A stretch of DNA of 30,016 nt from Seminavis robusta (Eukaryota; Bacillariophyta; Bacillariophyceae; Naviculales; Naviculaceae). The position numbers were made by a program, and so were the translations under genes. The notes under the pieces were generated by a model. It was not told the origin of the DNA, made no database searches, and saw only the letters and a list, made by a program, of their open reading frames with translations. Shown here in pieces: positions 19,091-28,005 of the stretch (its first letter is position 1; each line of letters begins with the position of its first letter). The stretch spans positions 1 through 30,016 of the forward strand of contig CAICTM010001401.1 in NCBI GenBank assembly GCA_903772945.1. Reading direction: 5' to 3'.

Positions 19091-20792
19091 GCAAGCAAGC
19101 CACTGGCTTTCTTCCCTGAGCAAGACGTTGCTTGCTTATTCCATCTTACACATTTCTAAACTACATGATTAAACCTACACATACATTACACGCTGCAGTG
19201 GCACGGACTTGGACCCTGTTGGCCGCAAGCCATATGGAAGTACTACAGGTAGTACTACTAGTACTCGCATGTTGTGGTAGAACACCCACCGCCGATGATA
19301 TTGGTTGCTTCCTCAGTTTTGTCAGCAGCTCAGATTGATAGAAGAGGGGCATCACATAAAATAATAGCTTCAAGTTACCAAACAGCCACCTACCCATTTC
19401 ATAGCCAGCCAGATAGCTAAGAGGTGGGACCTAACAGCTGACCTAACGCAGCAAGTTGATGCAGATGATACTAACTTAAGCCAACAAGAATGATGGATCA
19501 TTGTTAACTACTACATTGCCTTCGAAAGGTCTACTGTCGACTGTCCGCAGCAGTCTTGCTAACCCAAATGGCAGTTCCATGATACCATGAGCCCTGACTA
19601 GAGTCTAGACGACTAGACTATTCCAAGAACATTTTGCATGGGCAAGCATCAGATTCTTGTTTCATGGCCTTCCTTTACACCACAAGTCATGATGTATGTG
19701 TGATGTGTGCATTGCAGCGTCTGTCCACAGCAGTCTCGGTAACGGGTGACTGAAAACGGCAGTTCCATGACTCCTTGAGCAACGAGCAATGAGCAGTCCC
19801 ATTCTCCTTCTCCTCTGCTATCCATGTTCCATCAAGGCATTAGATCTAGAGCCAGCTGGTACGTACCAGGTAGCTACTAGCTAGTAGAGATTGGAGTTGT
19901 GCTTGCGAGAGCCAACAAGGAACGCTGCGTTACATAATGACCGAACTGGCACACTATCGTTACAGGTCACCCACCACAGCCAATCAAGGTACATGTAAGG
20001 CCACAAGCGGACGAATCAGCAAAGCGACGAGAAAAGAACAGTTCTTTGGTGGCCTCACGTTGAATCGAATCTACCTAGAATCTACAGTGTCAGCTAATTT
20101 ATCCATTCCGTCTCCTTCATTCTTCATTGGTCCTTCGTCCTTGGTCGCAAGGTGCGGCTACGAGCCAGCTTCCTGGCTAGCTAGCAGACCCATGACCTGG
20201 CTGGGTGCCTGTCCGATGGAGGTGGAAGTGACTTACCCGTGCTGTGTGCTGCCCATCTGCCCATGAGGAATGCGCCGATACAACAACAAGAAACACCCAG
20301 ATATCGGCCGAAGGCCGAAGTATCGGAGTGGGGGCAGGAGGAGGGGGGCCGCGCAGCGGCCTAGTAACAAAGAGGGGAAGAGGAGGGGGAACCAACAACA
20401 ACAACAGAAGAACAACATCGCGAGGAGCCAATCGCCCACCATAACATGGCCAACGAGCTAATAGCAACAGTAGTAATAGTAGTAACAGATACATTGTGAC
20501 TGTTGTTGATGGTGGTTGTTGATGGTATTCGCCATGGTAGCGCGTTGTAGTTGTTGTTACGCCATGGTTGGTTGTTTGTTGTCAAGAGAGGGGGTGGTGC
20601 GAGATACTTCCGACATCTTACTTAGAGGGCCAGCAGGTTTTTGTTAAATCTCTGCAGGTTTCCTACTGTTTCCTTGTTAAGTCTCCTTGAGAGGGGAGAA
20701 ACCGACCAGCACCCCTCTCCTTTCCAGTCATTGACACTCGGGTTTCCTCTCAGAGCAGTACTCGAGTTTCCTCAATCGAAGAAAACCACGCA
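19091..20792. other. 1.7-kb spacer with diverged repeats
   Basis: No gene is supported. A diverged direct repeat of about 55 bp is visible: CTGTCCGCAGCAGTC...GGCAGTTCCATGA (about 19539-19581) and CTGTCCACAGCAGTC...GGCAGTTCCATGA (about 19722-19771). A copy of a dispersed repeat lies at 19996-20223. A purine-rich and CAA-rich tract occupies 20330-20420. CTAGCTAG occurs near 19877 and 20178. Confidence 0.4.
19996..20223 (+). repeat. Dispersed repeat, copy A
   Basis: This copy shares blocks in the same order with 27711-27841: AAGGCCA, GGAC-AATCAG, TTCTTTGG, CCTCAC-TTGAATC, ATCCATTCCGTCTCC and GGGTGCCTGTCCGATGGAGG. It is longer, with two insertions relative to copy B. No coding frame runs through both copies. 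It is probably a remnant of a transposable element or a duplicated spacer. Confidence 0.7.
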
Positions 20793-21062
20793 ATGACACA
20801 AGGCACCTTTGTAACAATAGGCCGCTACCGCTGCTGCAACAAGAGGAGGACTAGCTACCGCTGCTGCAACAAGAAGAGTACTGGCAACAGTCGCTACTAC
20901 AGTCGAGTTGCATCCATCGGCAGAGCAGCTTCCGCAAGACGCTACACAGTAAGAACAACATCTATAGCCAACAAGACGCCCATGCAGCTAAGAGAGCCTT
21001 ATTGTCGATCCCTCGAAGCCACCATTGTCAAGGAGCATAGCTTTCGCTCTTTCGATGGTTGA
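20793..21062 (+). CDS. Possible small Arg/Tyr/Cys-rich protein with tandem repeat, 89 aa
   Basis: The ATG at 20793 opens an 89-aa frame that includes a 10-codon tandem duplication (YRCCNKRRTS then YRCCNKKSTG), followed by Arg/Ser/Tyr-rich sequence (SRYYSRVASIGRAASARRYT). The duplication keeps the frame. The protein is very basic and has no signal peptide or membrane span. It could be a real small protein or a chance frame over a tandem repeat in spacer. No family is recognised. Confidence 0.25.
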   Translation: MTQGTFVTIGRYRCCNKRRTSYRCCNKKSTGNSRYYSRVASIGRAASARRYTVRTTSIANKTPMQLREPYCRSLEATIVKEHSFRSFDG

Positions 21063-22542
21063 ATTTATGGAACTGACTAACTGGAGAGGATCTTGTTTCG
21101 TGCATCGGAGAGGCTGTTTGCCTTCTCTTAACCTTCCGTTAGCCAACAACCATTAGACGAGCAACAAGTTCAGTTTTCCATCTTCTCGTGCAACAAATAG
21201 CCATATGTATTGTACCAGAATGTGGAAAATTGTTGTTGCAGCTGTGGATATGGCCTTTGTCGATTCAATCCCACGAAGCATAACACATACTAGTATGTAT
21301 GGACAAGTTGACAACACACATGGTCGACGATCGATCCAAGCCACTCTTTTTCATTATTTACTTTTTTTCATTATTTCGATACCTTTACTCTATCTCTACT
21401 CTATCAAGATGATGCTACCGGTATCTCCTCTTCTTTACAGCGGCTACTCCTCTCTTTCTCTTGAAGACGTCTCCACCATGACCATGGCAGGCTCCTCTTC
21501 CGTTTGACGGATCGCCTCTTGCTTTGCTAGGCTGGAAGCAGCGGTCTTCCGTTCGACGGATCGATTCGATTCGGTCGGTCGGTCGATGACTTCTGCCTCC
21601 TTCCACGGCGCGACCATGATGCTTCCACGGAGCGACGCAATGGTCGGAACACGTCGTCGGAGATAAACAACAACAACAAGAAGGGAAAAATGGCATAGCC
21701 TCCGGCATAGCCCGAAGGCGGCGACATTTTTTGTGTGGTGGATTGGAGCGGTGGTAGAGACAGTGATGGTGTTGGTTGGTGGTGGCAATGCTCAGCAAAT
21801 GACGGTGCAGGTAGAGCCGGTAGGTCCAGTCCAGAAGATCTGTCGTCCGAGTGTATTTCTCACAGCAGCATGAGTGGTTACCGGAAGACGCAACAGATCA
21901 ATCGAAAGAAGTTGTTGCTCTGAGTAGGAACCGTTGCTTCACCATAATGCCAAGAGCCTTGCCCCTACCGAAGTAGGCACTGACTTCAAGGCAAAATAGC
22001 GCAGCAGTTGTTGTTGGTGTAGTAGGAGTAGTAGTAGTAGTAGCGTTGTCATTTGTTGTTGTTGTCGTTGCCCTCGACCCACCACTTGAGAGTTGGGACA
22101 CTGATCAGATCACCGGCTCGCTCAAAGACATAGGCATCCTTTTTTGAATGAAGTATCCTCTTCTACACAGGTACCAGTACACCACCCTGTATGTACACTC
22201 TGGTACTCCTCTACCTACTCTATCGATACTTCCGTCTGCCAATGAAGAAACAAGCAAGACCACCTCACACCTCAACTGCTTGCTCTCATGGACTGATGGG
22301 GCTTCTTACTGAATAATTAATTGTTCAAGTAAGTTGTAATGGATCTTGCTGCCTTGCTGCAGTCTTGCTGCCCACTCGTACTCAGTATTCTACCACCTAA
22401 AAGCTACTAGTACTGACAAATGTACCGGCAGCGCTTTTTCATCAGGCTGTGATCGAAGAGGTGCGACCTCATCATCTTTTGATCATAATAATAGGGGTCG
22501 TCAAAGTTCCTCCAACTGAGCACTTTTTTTTGGTTTTCAGAA
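21063..22542. other. 1.5-kb spacer with microsatellites
   Basis: No convincing gene; the longer minus-strand frames (21415-21798, 21444-21788) start at TTG. Visible structure includes a doubled TTTTTTCATTATTT block (about 21347-21376), a repeated TCTTCCGTT-GACGGATCG block (about 21498 and 21545), TACCGGTA at 21416 and a TAG-triplet run at 22021-22043 followed by GTT-rich sequence. Confidence 0.4.
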
Positions 22543-22996
22543 ACCTGGAGCGTTCCTCAATCGTGCATGAAACCGACCCTAAAATAGGGTCGGATTTAGG
22601 GTCGGATTCCCTTTAGGGTCGGATTTCGAAACCGACCCTAAAAATAGGGACGGTTTCTGAAAAATAGGGACGGTTTCTGAAAAACCGTCCCTAATTTAGG
22701 GTCGGGTTTCGTTTTAGGGTCGGGTTTGAAAAACGTCCCTAAATAGAAACGGGACTGCCTGGTAAATACATTGAAAACGCACCAATATTAGGGTCGGGTT
22801 TCGAAACCGACCCTAAAAATAGGGACGTTTTCTGAAAAATAGGGACGGTTTCTGAAAAAACGTCCCTAATTTAGGGTCGGGTTTCATTTTAGGGTCGGGT
22901 TTTGAAACCGTCCCTATATTTAGGGACGGATTCCCCAAACCGACCCTAAATTAGGGTCGGATTTAAAGTCATGCACGATTGAGGGACGCTCCTGGT
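22543..22996. mobile_element. Fold-back element of oriented GGGTCGG/GGGACGG units
   Basis: The 454-bp element has 28-bp terminal inverted repeats (22543-22570 and 22969-22996; 26 of 28 match, core CTCAATCGTGCATGA). Between them are about 22 short units of the form TTAGGGTCGG or TAGGGACGG, some forward and some as the complement (CCGACCCTAA, CCGTCCCTAA). They are joined by GATTTCG, TTTCTGAAAA and similar links. A 128-bp block (22613-22740) is repeated directly at 22788-22915 with about 7 differences, around a unique 47-bp spacer. There is no coding frame. No clear target-site duplication was found. It is probably a non-autonomous fold-back or MITE-like element. Confidence 0.8.
22613..22915. 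repeat. Internal 128-bp direct repeat of the fold-back element
   Basis: The copies at 22613-22740 and 22788-22915 have a constant offset of 175 bases and no indels; about 121 of 128 positions agree. The spacer 22741-22787 is the only part of the element without the GGG(T/A)CGG unit. Confidence 0.85.
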
Positions 22997-23086
22997 GAAC
23001 TTGGATCTCAACACACGAATGAGAATTGAGTCTCAATCCAGCAGAGCTGCGAGAATACTATCGCTTTTGTAAGGGGTTCCACTGAT

Positions 23087-23152
23087 TGAAAGGGCCCGAA
23101 ATCAGGATTATCGTTTAGTCATGGCCTCCAGTACCGGCAATGGAATAGCTGG
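23087..23152 (+). repeat. Left terminal inverted repeat of the transposon
   Basis: This arm is uninterrupted and pairs with three blocks of the right end: an outer 17-bp perfect block, an 18-bp block with one mismatch and a diverged third block. It is the reference for reconstructing what the right arm looked like before it was split. Confidence 0.7.
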
Positions 23153-23749
23153 TAAAAAGTGAGCCCACTATTTTGTAGACAGGAGCAACCTGGTACACTG
23201 GAGCAGTAGAAAGAATAGCCAAAATAGATGGTGCGACATGGTTGCTGTTTCAATAGATGTTCTTTATTCAGCTACATCATCTACAGCAGCAGCTGGTACT
23301 CTTTCTACACAAACTGACTCATCTGTTGTTGTCGACAACACAAACTGTTGTTGTGGACGAACAGCCGTTGTCGTCGTCAACCACTCCACAGCGCCATTGT
23401 CGCAACCACTCATCTGCTGCTGACAGTCCACAACCACTCACCTCGACGGTTGTCGTCGCCGACCGCTGCGCCACCCTCGCCAAACTGACTCATCATGTCG
23501 TTCGATGGCAACAACAACAAGATCTCGACAGTCCTCAACGTTCGATCGGCCGACCACCACTGCTGCGCTTCCAACAACAACACACAACGCCTCCAGAGGC
23601 AAGAAGCTAAAAGGACAGAATTGGAGGCATGGGAAGCAGCAGCAACCTAGGCATTAGTATCCGATCTCTTGATTAGCTCTGACAACATCACAATGATGAT
23701 GTTGACAGCAATTCATCCAACAACCAATCCAACAGAACAGCAGATCACG

Positions 23750-26700
23750 TCACATGATTCGATTATTTGGATTCGAAGGTACATTTTCATCATCACTGCT
23801 ATCGTCGGAACTGGAGTTGTTGTTTCCATTATCCTTGTTGTTGCTTGGATTGTTAGCGACCGTGGAAGCTCTGTTGTTGAGGGTAGCAGCAGGCGCAGTG
23901 CTGGTAGTGGAAGGAGGAGAGTCGGAGGCAGAGATCTTCAATGCGTCATTGTGGAGGTCAACCATTGCTTCCGCATGAGTCTCTCGAGTTTGTTTGGTAG
24001 GAAAGCACCAATCTCTCTTGTGGATTCCTCTCAATTCCCAATCTTCCTTGGCCAATCCAAAGAAAGAAGTATCATGCCACCGGACAAAGCAGGTGATGCT
24101 GTTATCAACCACAGGATTCTTGTTCTTCCTCTTCTGTACCTCATTGCAATGCATGGCCCTGTTGCACTTGACACAGATGTGGGAACAGTTGTCGCCACAG
24201 ACAACACAAATCTTGCTTCTTTGGTTTGGAAGCCTTTGCACTGTCGCCATATGAGAAGAAAGCCCATCAAGTCTGCCACACAATCTGCCTTTGAAATCAA
24301 CAAGATCCTGAGGTGTCAGAGTAGAAGCTGTTGAGTCAGGAGTCGGTGCTCTCTTGCGCTTGACGGCAGATCTTGGTGGGGATGGATTCCTTTTTGAATG
24401 CGACTGCTTTGTGGCAACACGAAAGTTTTGGTCTCCAGGATATTTTCGATGGATTGGATTGTACCGGCACATCTGCTTTGCCAGTTTCTCACGGAAGCGC
24501 CAAAAGCTAACTGGTTTCTTGATTTTCCATTCTTCCTTTTGGTTGCCTTCACAACACTCAAGGTACATGTCATACGCAACCACCACAGCCATGGCCTTCG
24601 CGTGGAGCATTGGAGCATGCCAGTATTTCCAGGAGCTTCGAAAAACAAGCGAGATAATGGAATCACAACAATACACAATCGAAATGGCAACAACGTACCG
24701 GTATGATAGGTTGCAGTTTTGGATCATGTGATCCAATCTGTCAACACCTCCATATGTGTTTAAATAGAGCTCTCTAGCTTCATTCATTTCAATTGCCCAT
24801 TGTCTTTTGTAGGAACCCCTTCCCCGTTCCTTGGTGTGGGCATACAAGCCACACTGATTAAGAGCATTGACTGTAGAGATGTTGCATGATGATGTAGACT
24901 GAAAAGAGCAGTGGACGATTGTAGCTTCTGGTGTGAGTGATTTGATGAGGACAATTGGACGTTCGAACCTTGCTGCCTTGGACTTAGGATTGACCACTGT
25001 CTTTTCTTTGTGGAAGTATTGGTTAGGTACTGGTTTTGGCAATCTGTCACGGCGACATGTCATTGTCATTCCAAACCCTTGTCTGCCCGCATATTGGAGG
25101 ACATTGTCACCTGAGAAGTGATTATCCCAAGTCACATGTGGTAAATCCGTGAAGACCTTCTGAGGGCTGTTGTTTTCACCAATCTCATAGCCAATGGTCA
25201 AGGAATAGAGCTGATCCAAGATGTTCCGTGCCTCCAGTTGACCAGTAGTACAATCCCACTTGACAGGCTTCTTGTGGAGTTTGTGTCGGTGCACATACGC
25301 TCTTGGACGGATCCTGTCAACGTCCACTGCCAAGACTATTTGTCCTCCTTTGTGGATGTGCGGCTTGTTTAGAATCAGAGCAACAATACCACTTTGCACT
25401 TCTCCCCAACCACCGAATGGCCAAGACGTCTCATCTGCCGCCAAATCCAGTCCAGCTTCCTTTGTAACAGCATTGCAGTTATGGATCAAGACGTGGTAGA
25501 TGTAGTCAAACTTGTAAGCTGGATCATACTCAGGTTCCCCTTTCTTGGGCACCTTCAAGTTGTTGCACAGTTTGATAACTCTCTTTATTTCCAACCATCT
25601 CGACTTGGACATACTTGAGCGAATGAAGGGGCAGCAAGCAGTATTGCCTTCTCTTTGATCAAAATGCCGCATCAAAGCACCACCACTTCCACCATGCACA
25701 CCATCCATGACCACAACTCCATCCCACCGTAGAATCTCACATGGATTTGTGCACTTGAATTCGTGTCCATATCCATTGCCAAGCTCAAGCTCGCCCATAG
25801 CATACAAGTTGGACCACTGAGAGACCTTGTGATAGAATCCTTTCCTTGGATCGTCTTTGACAGACGACTTGGATGGATCACAAATGGGAAGAAGCAATTG
25901 ATAAAAGAAGAGAGCATCAGGGGAACCATCTTCTTCCAACGTCCTGTCACTGTTCAGACCAAGAGCTTCTAGCTTCCTTGCATCAAGACATCCTTTTCTT
26001 TCTTTTGGAAACATGTTATCTTTGGTGGCTCCATTGCGATATCCAGGAAAGGAAGGCGACTTTGTACCATCCCAACCATCATAAAAGAATTCAAAATCGC
26101 TGTGGACTCTCTTTCCTGTTGTTTCATCCAAGGGAACTGGAGTTGCACCAGTTGGGAGGGAATGGTAGGCATAAGTCTGCTTGTCTTGATTGTTCCTCGC
26201 CTTTCTGAACTTTGCTGTGAACACGTATGGTGACCATTTCCCAGGGTTGTCGATATCAATGAATTTGGGTTCTCCTTTTTCGGTCTTTGCTTTTGGCAGT
26301 TTCCATCCAACGGGAGGGCCAAGTGCTTCCCAGTCAGGTGGAGCACCTTCAATATTCTTTGGTTCGATGTCTGGAATGGATACCTCATTGGATGGAATGA
26401 AGTCGGTGTCATCTGGAATTGCCGACAGATTTTCTTGTTGATGTTCATTTCGCTCATTAGACACTTCCCTGAAAAGAGAATTATTACCAGGTCCTTCTCC
26501 TTCATCTTCAGATTCTGGATCTCCAGCATTCTCTTGATACCGTGCATTGTCATAATCAGCTTCGAATTGCAAAGGATTGACACCAGATGCTTCAGTCAAC
26601 GTGGAATCTTCATGTCCAGAATGAGGTGTCATTTCTGAAACTGATGGTGAATCTCGTGTCAATACATTGCGCACAGGAGTCCTTCGAACACTGCTAGATC

Positions 26701-26896
26701 TGCTTTCATTGTTTCTTGGTGTCCTGGTGCTACTTTGTGGCGTTGCTGTGCTCCGTTCAGCGGTGGAAGGCGTCATTGTTGTCTTCTTGCAGCGAAAAAA
26801 GAAAAAAGGATTTGCAGTCACGTGCATTCCGCACTGAACGGCTGTGCGCCAAACAGCTAGAAAATAGCCGACGAGCTGACAATGATCAATCCTCAT
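23750..26896 (-). CDS. piggyBac-type transposase (DDE_Tnp_1_7), 1048 aa, apparently intact
   Basis: This is a cut-and-paste DNA transposase of the piggyBac/PGBD family. Residues 41-200 are Ser/Thr/acidic and disordered; the catalytic core spans roughly 320-780. The expected triad is visible: Asp488 in LAADETSWPFGG, Asp591 in TWDNHFSGDN and Asp719 (with Asp722) in GGVDRLDHM. VDRIRPRAYVHRHKLH (about 526-541) is typical of algal members. A C-terminal cysteine-rich zinc-binding domain is present (CVVCGDNCSHICVKCNRAMHC, about 897-917; further Cys936, His941, Cys964), as in piggyBac, where it binds the terminal repeats. An Asn/Ser/Asp tail follows. The first ATG is 26896; ATG 26776 (MTPSTAERS...) is an equally good start and drops a hydrophobic 40-residue leader. 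The frame has no stop or frameshift, so the element may be active or recently so. Confidence 0.9.
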   Translation of the reverse strand: MRIDHCQLVGYFLAVWRTAVQCGMHVTANPFFFFRCKKTTMTPSTAERSTATPQSSTRTPRNNESRSSSVRRTPVRNVLTRDSPSVSEMTPHSGHEDSTLTEASGVNPLQFEADYDNARYQENAGDPESEDEGEGPGNNSLFREVSNERNEHQQENLSAIPDDTDFIPSNEVSIPDIEPKNIEGAPPDWEALGPPVGWKLPKAKTEKGEPKFIDIDNPGKWSPYVFTAKFRKARNNQDKQTYAYHSLPTGATPVPLDETTGKRVHSDFEFFYDGWDGTKSPSFPGYRNGATKDNMFPKERKGCLDARKLEALGLNSDRTLEEDGSPDALFFYQLLLPICDPSKSSVKDDPRKGFYHKVSQWSNLYAMGELELGNGYGHEFKCTNPCEILRWDGVVVMDGVHGGSGGALMRHFDQREGNTACCPFIRSSMSKSRWLEIKRVIKLCNNLKVPKKGEPEYDPAYKFDYIYHVLIHNCNAVTKEAGLDLAADETSWPFGGWGEVQSGIVALILNKPHIHKGGQIVLAVDVDRIRPRAYVHRHKLHKKPVKWDCTTGQLEARNILDQLYSLTIGYEIGENNSPQKVFTDLPHVTWDNHFSGDNVLQYAGRQGFGMTMTCRRDRLPKPVPNQYFHKEKTVVNPKSKAARFERPIVLIKSLTPEATIVHCSFQSTSSCNISTVNALNQCGLYAHTKERGRGSYKRQWAIEMNEARELYLNTYGGVDRLDHMIQNCNLSYRYVVAISIVYCCDSIISLVFRSSWKYWHAPMLHAKAMAVVVAYDMYLECCEGNQKEEWKIKKPVSFWRFREKLAKQMCRYNPIHRKYPGDQNFRVATKQSHSKRNPSPPRSAVKRKRAPTPDSTASTLTPQDLVDFKGRLCGRLDGLSSHMATVQRLPNQRSKICVVCGDNCSHICVKCNRAMHCNEVQKRKNKNPVVDNSITCFVRWHDTSFFGLAKEDWELRGIHKRDWCFPTKQTRETHAEAMVDLHNDALKISASDSPPSTTSTAPAATLNNRASTVANNPSNNKDNGNNNSSSDDSSDDENVPSNPNNRIM

Positions 26897-27076
26897 GTAC
26901 GTAGACTAAGATAGAGCTTGTCAGCCATCAACATGTTAGCAGAGAGTGTAAAAGACATGCGTGCAAGAGGGTAGGCGCCCCAAACTATGGCGCAGTGCAT
27001 GTGTTTCCTTGGGTTAACTCAAAACCTAAATCAGCTATTTTATTGCCGTTCTAGTGTGCGGCCGTGACTAAACGAT

Positions 27077-27413
27077 AGAGCATTCAACACTGGGTCCACC
27101 CATACCGGTAGCACAAAACCCAAATGGTTGGAGGTTGACCATCCTCGCTGCCAGGCAACGCTCCTATTGTGATGTTAGAATGACGTCATTGCCGATGTGG
27201 CAATTCTTCTCTTTAAGTAAATTTGGATCCAACGAGTCAAATGGGTTTGGGTCGACTGTTGGGCCTACCCAAAAAGGTTCCCATTTGGGTAAGCCACATC
27301 GATCCACATGGTCGCTAAAACCCATTTGACTCAGTCGACTCAGGTCGGCTGGCGATACTTGATGCCAACCATAAGGGTTTTGCGCTATGGGTGGTCCCGG
27401 TGTTGAATGCTCT
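27077..27413. mobile_element. Nested 337-bp MITE with ~48-bp inverted repeats
   Basis: AGAGCATTCAACAC (27077-27090) and GTGTTGAATGCTCT (27400-27413) begin inverted repeats that extend to ATGGTTGG (left, to about 27131) and CCAACCAT (right, from about 27365), about 90% alike. The left arm contains an extra CCGGTA. The centre has no coding frame. The GAGCATTC-type end resembles some PIF/Harbinger-like MITEs, but flanks (CGATA left, TTAAG right) give no clean target duplication, so the superfamily is a guess. It lies inside the right inverted repeat of the larger transposon. Confidence 0.65.
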
Positions 27414-27440
27414 TAAGAATGCAATTTGATTGATCAATTC

Positions 27441-27615
27441 CAAACCAAAGTATAAAATCGAAACCGAAATATAAAACCGAAAACTAAATATAATAACAAA
27501 ACCAAATTACTATGGTAAATATCTAGTAAAACGAAGCCGAAACCAAAATATAAAATTTAAACCTAAATATAAAATCGAAACCCAAATATAAAATCGAAAC
27601 CCAAATATAAAGCAG
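27441..27615. repeat. AT-rich tandem array, ~19-bp unit
   Basis: Roughly nine diverged units follow the theme GAAACCCAAATATAAAATC. The right-hand units (from about 27560) are nearly identical with a 19-base period; those on the left are degraded. The array has almost no G on the plus strand. It lies between the nested MITE and the outer end of the transposon. Confidence 0.8.
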
Positions 27616-27710
27616 AATTACTTGTAAATGGCGATTTCGGGCCCTTTCATTGAGGAGGGATGACGACAAGGTACCAGGTACCGGTATGCCATAGATCTAC
27701 TTGCTTGCAC

Positions 27711-27841
27711 TAAGGCCAAAAGGGGACAAATCAGAAAGTGTCAAAAGTGAGGGACGAACAATCAACTTCTTTGGCCGTAGCCTCACATTGAATCCAATCC
27801 ATCCATTCCGTCTCCTCCATGGGTGCCTGTCCGATGGAGGT
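27711..27841 (+). repeat. Dispersed repeat, copy B
   Basis: This shorter copy matches 19996-20223 in several ordered blocks, ending in GGGTGCCTGTCCGATGGAGG in both. It lies just outside the right end of the 4.56-kb transposon and before the cysteine-synthase pseudogene. Confidence 0.7.
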
Positions 27842-28005
27842 CAAAATCTGTGCTGGATCTTCGCTTCTCGCAAAGATCCACCACCACCCTATGTACAGCG
27901 TACTAGCTTGGCAAAGCTACCGTACGGTACTATCTAGCTAGATCTACAAGACTATGATATCTGTCTTCTACATATCCTACTAGCTAGCCAGCCTTCGATA
28001 AAACC

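Larger units (their letters stand above)
23087..27649. mobile_element. piggyBac-type DNA transposon, ~4.56 kb, with nested insertion
   Basis: The element is bounded by TGAAAGGGCCCGAAATC (23087-23103) and its exact reverse complement (27633-27649). The inverted homology continues inward: TATCGTTTAGTCA-GGCC (23109-23126 versus 27060-27077) and CGGCAAT--AATAGCTG (about 23136-23151 versus 27032-27047). In the right arm the outer and inner blocks are separated by about 555 bases holding a smaller inverted-repeat element and an AT-rich tandem array. The transposase lies between on the minus strand. The canonical TTAA target duplication of piggyBac is not present at these ends, so the exact boundary or target preference is unsettled. 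Confidence 0.7.
27032..27649 (-). repeat. Right terminal inverted repeat, split by insertion
   Basis: The inner part (27032-27077) and outer part (27633-27649) together match the left arm. The 555 bases between them have no counterpart on the left, where only about 5 bases separate the two blocks. The intervening sequence is therefore a later addition or expansion. Confidence 0.65.

Noticed and set aside
22571..22960. TTAGGG words resembling telomere repeats
   Set aside because: The unit is TTAGGGTCGG in both orientations within an inverted-repeat element, not a TTAGGG array.
23495..23650. 51-aa plus-strand frame starting MSFDGNNNKIS and ending in a short helix, inside the transposon
   Set aside because: It is short and CAA-triplet rich, with no match I know. 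It could be a second element ORF, but the evidence is too thin to call.
23669..24334. 221-aa plus-strand frame overlapping the end of the transposase gene
   Set aside because: It is largely antisense to the transposase C-terminus, has no recognised motif and is explained by codon bias of the gene on the other strand.
27010..27020. GGGTTAAC as a piggyBac end (GGG followed by TTAA)
   Set aside because: No matching TTAACCC end is found on the left, and the site lies inside the region of inverted homology.
27441..27615. CRISPR-like array
   Set aside because: The units are contiguous 19-bp repeats without unique spacers, in a eukaryotic setting.
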